NCBI RefSeq assembly: GCF_020085105.1
Contig: NC_058053.1
Span: forward strand, 2,579,388 to 2,643,387
Direction of reading: 5' to 3'
Length of the DNA: 64,000 nt
DNA from: Siniperca chuatsi
Lineage: Eukaryota > Chordata > Actinopteri > Centrarchiformes > Sinipercidae
The translations under genes and the position numbers were made by a program. The notes under the pieces are model-generated. The model was not told the origin of the DNA. It saw only the letters and a program-made list of their open reading frames with translations, and ran no database searches. This document shows, piece by piece, positions 57,659-64,000 of this stretch. The first letter of the stretch is position 1, and each line of letters begins with the position of its first letter.

Positions 57659-60600
57659 CTCTCTCACACACACACACAAACACACACACACCCTTTGCTA
57701 CACAGGCTTACACACACCTAAAATCATCTGCGCTTGACAGAATCCAATAATTGTCAGTTAGCGCTGTGAGAACCACGTATTTGACACAAACTGTTAGTTT
57801 AACAAAAAGAAAACATACAATTAAAGACACCAAAATAGGATGTCTTAAACACACGTACACACACACACCATCCTGTCCTGTCCCATTGGCCCTGCCGGTA
57901 CAATTAGCCTGAATGGGCTGCTAGGTCCCGCCTTCCATTGGGAATGAACTGAGCACCCTCATGACAAGGGAACAAAAGCCAGGCAATTATTATAAGAGCA
58001 CTATGTGTTCCTGCTGAACCCAACATGTCAACGTTAAGCAGAAAAAAGCAGAGAAAACAAAAGAAATCAGAATAATGCATGAGACATTTGAGTTCGTGCG
58101 GGGTTGGATTGGGGGAGTGTGGGTTGAGGGGCATGGTGTTGGTGATGGTGGTAGTGGTGGGGGGGTGATATTGTGTTTGTGTGCCCATATTGCAGTGTTG
58201 TAAAGAATGTTTTTGTCTTTCTAAAGGTTTGCTGGGCTCCTTTGCTTCTTCTTCTTCTTCTACTTCTGTTTTTTTCCCTAGTTCTATTCTTCCTCACACC
58301 TTTGAGCCTTTGTGTGGCATTGTAGCATGGAGCTGGCTTGAGTCCCTGCTCCCTAAACCCCGTCTGCCTCCTGGCCAGCTGGCTCACGCCCCCCAGATCC
58401 GATGCTGCCAGCCGGGGCATGGCTCAGAGGCAAGGTCTCCAGAAAGCTCTGAAGCCAGGGGAGCTTGTCCCCCAAGCATGAGGGAGCCTGAATTGTTGTT
58501 GTCACAGGCGGGTTGGGGGGTGAGGTTGGCATATGTTTAGCCAACAACGAGCCAGCAAATGGATGTGGATAGGTGTTTATGTGCGTTGTGTATGTGCGGA
58601 GCATTGAGGTCAGCTTGCGTCCTCTGCCTCCCCTCAGCAGGGTTAACTGCATGCTTGTCAGCCAGGGAGCTTCTTTTCTCCGGTTGCGGTAGCACAGAGG
58701 TAAGAGGTCTGCCAAGCGGCCCTGGGCAGGTGAGAGGGACGATGCCAATCTCCCGTCTCCCCTGACATGGTCCCGTGGGTCCTCGCTGAGGGATTCGGTG
58801 TCCCGTATCCACGGGAGCGGAGCGGGGAACACAAGCAGGGAAGGAGGGAGGGCGAAAGAGAGAGAGGGGTCAATGGAGAAGTTTAGATCGGTGCTTCTTG
58901 ATTGCTCGCTGTAGCCATTCGGACCCAGTGAACTTGCGGTGAGTTGTCCAAGACACAGAATTAAGACTTTATTATGGGAGGTCATTAACTCCGGCCCGGT
59001 TCCTCCAGAGGATCAGGTTGGCAGGTTTACTTCAGGACACAACTCTTTCATGAGGAGCTGTCAGTCATGGCCCTCCTGGACCCGGTCCAGACATTTTCCA
59101 CATTCACTCACAAGTGTGTGTTTCAGCCCTCAACGGGCCTGGCTGCCTCTGTATAGCTTGTGATCCTATAAATGATTTATGTAACATTATTAAAAATGCC
59201 CCTGTAGTAAAGCTTCAGCAACAACAGAGCCAGTGCTGCAGCGGCTTTAACTTCTGGCCAAAAGTCCAGAGACTGAACCCTACCTCTCCATCCTCTCCAC
59301 CTCCCTCCCTCACCTCCTCACCCTATATGGAATTCCTGGAGTGCTGAGACTTAGGCCTGAGAGATGGCTGCTATATGCACGCACACCTCTGCTCACGTTA
59401 GAGCCACGAATGCTCCGTGCCACGCCCTTGTCCTTCCACGGCGTGTGGTCTTGTCGACAGCAGCTTTGAGTAATGATCTCTGGAGCTGCCTGCCTGCTTC
59501 AATGGCCTCTTCCCTGACTTGGTGGCGCAGGTGGGGACACGCTGAAGCAGCTCTTTATCCCCACAAGCCCACCCAGGTGTCCTGCCTGCTGATACTCACT
59601 AGCAACCACCACGGGGTCAGGTGAGGCGTGTCAGGGCCAGCTCCAAATTGTTTGTAACACTGGATGAAAAGAACAATTTGTTCCTTAAAAGGACCTCAAT
59701 GCAAAGAAGTCATGTGGCATGTTGGTATAATAAGGAATCCATATGATCAAACTCGTGTGCAGCATGAAACACACATACTGTAGAAGTGACGCTGACGGTG
59801 ACTAAAACATATCGACTGAGTGATGCTTAGTGCCCCGCTCAGTGAGTGCTTCATACCCATCATACACCTGGCAGCAGCTGGGTAAAATGTTGCAATTTTA
59901 CATTTATGCAACCATTCATAATACACTGAACTTAAAACTGTAGACTAGGTTGACTGTTGACTTTTGACCTTGGAAATGTTAGACAGGACAGTCACCTGAA
60001 GATCCATTTAATAGCTTTACACGATTTCACATAATCTTCATCAGCCTGTGGAGATTGCCTGCTGCCATGGGATTGTCGATGTTCAGATTTGGCCACTGTT
60101 TACAGTTTTCCTGGCTACTTTAAAATTTAAGAGAAGTTCTTAATGTGTTCTCTGTCTCCTGATGAGAATCGTGTGATACGACCAAATGCCCAAATCCAGA
60201 GCAGCTACTAAAGTGACTTTGAGGTGACTGGTTTGTCACATGGAGATAATAGTTGATGTAGTTGTAGTATTCATATCCTAAATCCTAAATAAGTTACTTT
60301 TTTGTTTGCATGTAGTGCGGTGGTGGCAGTGCTTCTACAAGTTTATTCAAAATATTAGCACTGTGTTGTCTAATCCTTTCCATCACTGTGTGGTTCATAA
60401 CAAGCTGTCAAATGGGGCTTAATTATTTTAATAATCGATGAATGTCATTTTTCCAGCTAATATGCCAATCCTTTACTCGTTCCAGCTTCTCAGGGTCTTA
60501 AGATTTTGGGTATTGTTCAGACAGAACAAGCAATTTGATGACCCTGCCCTTTAAGGAATTGTGATGGGCATTTTACACTATTTTATGACATTTAATAGAC

Positions 60601-63565
60601 CAAGCAATTAATAAATGGCAGATTAAGTGATGATGAAATTAAAAGTTAGCTGAAGTCCTACTACAAATGGTGAGCAGCTATAATAGCATCACTGGTGTTA
60701 CAGAGACATTAACAAAATGCCAAAACAGTTCATCTTGCATCAGTTCTATCCCCCAGCTCTGCACAGGAAAGGTTTGAACAGCACATGATTTAGATATCCT
60801 GTCCTGAAGGGTCATGCAGATCTCTTGAATGGGAACCAATCACCTTATAAACAAAGTCTTAACCAAGTCGTCTGAACAGACTGTGATCAGTTGTATTTTT
60901 AGGCTTCATTCCCTATCTGTTTATCACACTGTCACTGTGTGCTCCTTGTTTTGTGATCCCCCTTGTTCTAAGCTCGGAGCTGTTGAGGCAAGTAAGAATG
61001 CACAGTGCTGAATGAGGTGAAGTTAGTTACTTGTAGCCCTGAGGGGCCTTTACAGCAGTCACAGGCAAAAGCTGCTGTTCAGCTGATTCCTTTACGTCGT
61101 TCACTTCAGATGGATTTTAATATGTACACACAGATACTTTACCCATAGGCTTTGGTATTGAGAAGGCTGATATATTGCTTACCCTGGGTGTGTGTGTGTG
61201 TGTGCATGGATGGATGCAAATGTGTGTGTGTGTGTGCTTCAGCTCCCAGCTGACATGCTACAGAGTGCAGAGCTGGTCTGAACAGGTTTCTGTGTGAATG
61301 TAAAGCCGTGCTTTACAGGAGGAAGAGGCGTGAGGCGCCTTAAAGAGGGGGCCCGTCTTTGGTGGCCACCTGTTGACACTGACACACACTAATCAGTCGG
61401 CAAACAAAGTAATTTAGCCGCTTTCAAAGAAGCTGCTCTGCTTGAGCACATTGTACCAAATCTCCTGAAATAGAAACCTTTCAAGTTACCTCAGGGTAAT
61501 TTGGAAGACATCATTAGGCTTAGAAAAAAAAAAAAAAAATACTGCCAGGGAGAGCCCATTGCCACCTTTAGACTCCTGGGATCTCTTCATTGTGCTTCTG
61601 TAGAAAGTAGCCAGTGTCATGTAAATGGCTTTTATTTTTGCCTCATCATGCTTTTTGCTGGAAAGCCACGCGTTTCAATGCCGGGCTGCAGCGCGGCTGT
61701 CTCCCAGTGCCTCACAGGGGGCTTTGTGCTGTCACTCTCAGGGTGCTCACAGTGGAAGGAGGGGGGAAGGGGTGGGGTTCGGGGGGTGGGGGGGGCACTA
61801 ACAGCGAACTCAATGAACCCCCCGGGAGCCTTGGCCGTGTTTACCACCCTCCCACCTTTTCCACTTGCATTCTTCCTCCTTTCCTTGGTCTTCCTCTTCT
61901 CTGTTCTCCTCCCTGTCCCTCTCTCCATCTCTTTTTTTGGCCCTGTCACTTACAAAGCTGGACCTGAGGCCAACTGGGCCTGATCCCAGAACTGGCCTGT
62001 CACAGCTGGCCTATCAGAAGCTGCCACAGAGGTCACCTGACACAGTGATTGAGGGTGAACAGAGAAAAAAGGGGGTAAACAGCCCTTAAAAGACAGAGCT
62101 GTTCCTTTTTTGGGAGGCTTTCCGCTTTCTATGTGGGCACGTGTGTGTGTGTGTGTGTGTCTGTGTGTGTGTGTGTGCGTGTGTGTGTTTATATGTTTGT
62201 TGAAGAAGGGAAACAGTTTTTAGCCCTTTCTCTTGAAATAACATAAATATATTATAAAATATATTATATAATAAAAAATAATTAGCACAAGGTACACTTA
62301 CTAGAAATGTTCCAGAGCCATCAGCCACATCTCATGGTCAGTTGTCATGGAGACTGTTCATTTATCACATGACCTAAGTATTTTGGTCGTATGGCAGGCG
62401 AGGATGATCTCTGGCAACTGAACCATCTCCATGACAACTGAGCAAACTTCATCATCTGATTAGGGCCCACAAGATGTGGCTGAAAGCTCCGGAAATTTCC
62501 CAGCAGTGGACCTTGTGCTAAGAATTCTTCCCAAAGTCAGTGATGATCCCTGCAGCTCAACATAAACTTAATTTCATCCCTATTTTAAAAAGAACATTTT
62601 GAAACATGCGACCTATTCAAATGACTATGTGTCATGTTTTTCCACATTAACACTGACAATCGTTAATGTTGTATAAATGTCAGAATAAACCATTAACCAG
62701 AATTGAGAATAATCCATTCCTGTGTTTACTGTTTCCAACAGATGAGCACACATCCTCCAAGTCTGGTCTGTACTTCTTCATCTCTAACGAGGGCAACCAG
62801 AACCTGTACGTGTCCCAGGCGAACCTGTGGCTCTACTTCCGTGTGCTGCCAGCGGGACCTGAGAAGGGCCTGCGGAGGAAGGTGACGGTCAAGATCCACT
62901 ACCAGGAGGCTGGGGCTGCCAGCGGGGCAGAGGGAGGCCCAGGAGGTGGTGGCGGAGGGAGAACAGGCCGCTGGGCCCTGGTGGAGAAGCGGGTGGATCT
63001 GAAACGCAGTGGCTGGCATACTTTCCCCCTCTCGGAGGCGGTGCGGGCTGTGTTCGGGAAAGGCAGCCGGCGGCAGGACCTGGAGGTCCACTGTGAGAGC
63101 TGTGAGACAGCTGGCGTGGCTCCGGTCCTGGTGGACCCAGGTGACCCATCCCACCGGCCCTTCCTGGTGGTGCGTGCGCGGCAGGTGGACGGAAAGCACC
63201 GCATACGCAAGCGGGGGCTGGAGTGTGACGGCACTAGCGGGGGCCTTTGCTGCCGGCAGCAGTTTTACATAGACTTCCGCCTTATTGGCTGGAACGACTG
63301 GATCATTGCACCAGCTGGTTATTATGGTAACTACTGTGAGGGCAGCTGCCCGGCCTACATGGCAGGTGTGCCGGGCTCGGCTTCATCCTTCCACACTGCA
63401 GTAGTTAACCAGTACCGCATGAGAGGGATGAGCCCGGGCTCGGTCAACTCCTGCTGCATCCCCACCAAGCTCAGTACTATGTCCATGCTCTACTTTGACG
63501 ATGAATACAACATCGTAAAGCGGGATGTGCCGAACATGATCGTGGAGGAGTGTGGCTGTGCTTGA
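56665..63565 (+). CDS. inhbb: Inhibin/activin beta-B subunit precursor, two coding exons
   Basis: Exons 56665-57052 and 62742-63565 join in frame to give 403 residues, near the human length of about 407. The N-terminus is a signal peptide ([20 protein letters not shown]). The TGF-beta propeptide follows, with [15 protein letters not shown] helix sequence reading [18 protein letters not shown] here. A dibasic RIRKR site precedes the 116-residue mature domain starting GLECDG at about residue 288. That domain has nine cysteines (mature positions 4, 12, 13, 41, 45, 80, 81, 113, 115), as in activin beta chains, and ends ECGCA. Its sequence is nearly that of mammalian beta-B, which separates it from beta-A. 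Two beta-B chains form activin B; pairing with alpha forms inhibin B, which controls FSH. Odd points are a Gly-rich stretch in the propeptide (around 62935-62965) and a TSGG insertion after the first mature cysteine. A teleost may have a second copy, so the exact paralogue is not fixed. Confidence 0.95.
57622..57692 (+). repeat. (CT)n-(CA)n microsatellite
   Basis: About 20 CT units followed by CA units with small interruptions, inside the inhbb intron. Confidence 0.88.
57693..60424. other. inhbb: inhbb intron, GC-richer part
   Basis: Intronic sequence without a supported exon. Long open frames on the minus strand at 58353-58985 and elsewhere lack recognisable domains. A stretch at 57890-58030 looks unusually complex and free of repeats and may be a conserved noncoding element. 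Confidence 0.4.
60425..60655. mobile_element. Copy of the AATCGATT-type element
   Basis: TAATAATCGATGAATG at the left, then TATGCCAATCCTTTACTCG, TTCCAGCTTCTCAGGG and TTTTATGACATTTAATAGACC, in the same order as in the repeats at 9511 and 34985. It lies in the inhbb intron. Confidence 0.6.
60656..62140. other. inhbb: inhbb intron, remaining sequence
   Basis: No supported exon. It contains TG repeats near 61190-61235, a run of about 15 A at 61524-61538 and a G-rich patch at 61758-61795. Open frames such as 61501-61983 have no recognised domain. Confidence 0.4.
62141..62187 (+). repeat. (TG)n microsatellite
   Basis: Interrupted TG repeat in the inhbb intron, about 555 bp before exon 2. Confidence 0.85.
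62280..62528. mobile_element. Fold-back MITE in the inhbb intron
   Basis: The left arm TTAGCACAAGGTACACTTAC...CAGCCACATCTC...CAGTTGTCATGGAGA is repeated in inverted orientation on the right as TCTCCATGACAACTGAG...GATGTGGCTGAAAGCTCCGG...TGGACCTTGTGCTAA. The arms cover most of its 249 bp. It ends about 213 bp before inhbb exon 2. Confidence 0.75.
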
Positions 63566-64000
63566 GTCCACACTGACCCTTCATTATCTTTGAACTTGGA
63601 ACAGTCAGAAAGGCCTTTTGTACAAACAGGACGTTATTGTACGGTACACATATACAATATATCTATACCTACTGTATGTGCAAGCGACGGCACACTGGTA
63701 CAATCTAGTATCAGTGTTGTATCAATGTGCGCATATGTGCACGTGTTTGTGCGAGTGTGTGTATTTATCAGAGTAACGTGTTGCTGCCCGAGTTTTGACC
63801 ATTCGGCAACAACTGGTCAGCGACGGGATGAGAAGGGAATGATTTTCACCAAATGATACTTTGCTCTAGTTTGCCATTTCTAGTCAAAAAATAATGGCTC
63901 ATCATCTCCTCTTGAATGAAGATAACAAGCGCTTAAGGAAAGTGACAGGATCAGCCAATGACACTATTGGCCTCACCCCCACGCTCCCGACCCCGCTCCT
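63566..64000 (+). other. inhbb: inhbb 3' untranslated region, probable
   Basis: Sequence after the stop codon to the window end. No AATAAA is present, so the transcript end is likely beyond the window. Confidence 0.5.

Noticed and set aside
58353..58985. Minus-strand open frame of 210 residues in the inhbb intron
   Set aside because: Pro/Ser/Arg-rich composition from GC-rich DNA, no recognised motif, and several competing frames over the same stretch.
62726..63234. Several minus-strand and shifted open frames over inhbb exon 2
   Set aside because: Shadows of the conserved, GC-rich beta-B coding exon.

Overview
The window reads as a chromosomal segment of a bony fish, probably a percomorph-type teleost. 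It is AT-rich, its genes are split by GT-AG introns, and it carries many teleost-style interspersed repeats: fold-back Tc1 copies, hAT copies, L2-like and jockey-like LINEs, a BEL/Pao piece, tRNA-derived SINEs and MITEs. No prokaryotic gene organisation, CRISPR array, operon or rRNA gene was seen.

Four protein-coding genes can be built exon by exon, all on the + strand. (1) gtpbp8, 3444-13356, seven coding exons, 285 aa, a mitochondrial EngB-type GTPase. (2) slc10a2-like ileal sodium/bile-acid cotransporter, 23066-25680, six coding exons, 377 aa. (3) A kelch-repeat protein, 38299-50960, seven coding exons, 437 aa, not assigned to a named family. (4) inhbb, the inhibin/activin beta-B subunit, 56665-63565, two coding exons, 403 aa with a 116-aa mature cystine-knot domain. 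In each model the reading frame is kept across every splice junction. The genes are functionally unrelated and no shared pathway is implied.

The rest is intronic and intergenic sequence filled with transposon remains. Positions 1-3443 are the gtpbp8 upstream region. The gtpbp8 introns hold an L2-like LINE tail, a solo Tc1 end and MITEs. Between gtpbp8 and slc10a2 lie a LINE tail, two tRNA-SINEs in opposite orientation, a fold-back Tc1 element with TA duplication and a decayed hAT transposase. Between slc10a2 and the kelch gene lie MITEs, a fold-back element with a 12-bp target duplication and a BEL/Pao remnant. The kelch introns contain a LINE with endonuclease and reverse transcriptase remains, a 720-bp MITE, a ZBED-type hAT and another LINE piece. 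Downstream of the kelch gene are a broken jockey-like LINE and a probable solo LTR with a 5-bp duplication. A fold-back MITE lies about 210 bp upstream of inhbb exon 2.

I did not find a clearly new biological system. The best items for a second look are three dated or well-bounded insertions (fold-back Tc1, fold-back element with 12-bp duplication, solo LTR), the kelch protein with a long insert before its last strand, and a few possible regulatory sequences.
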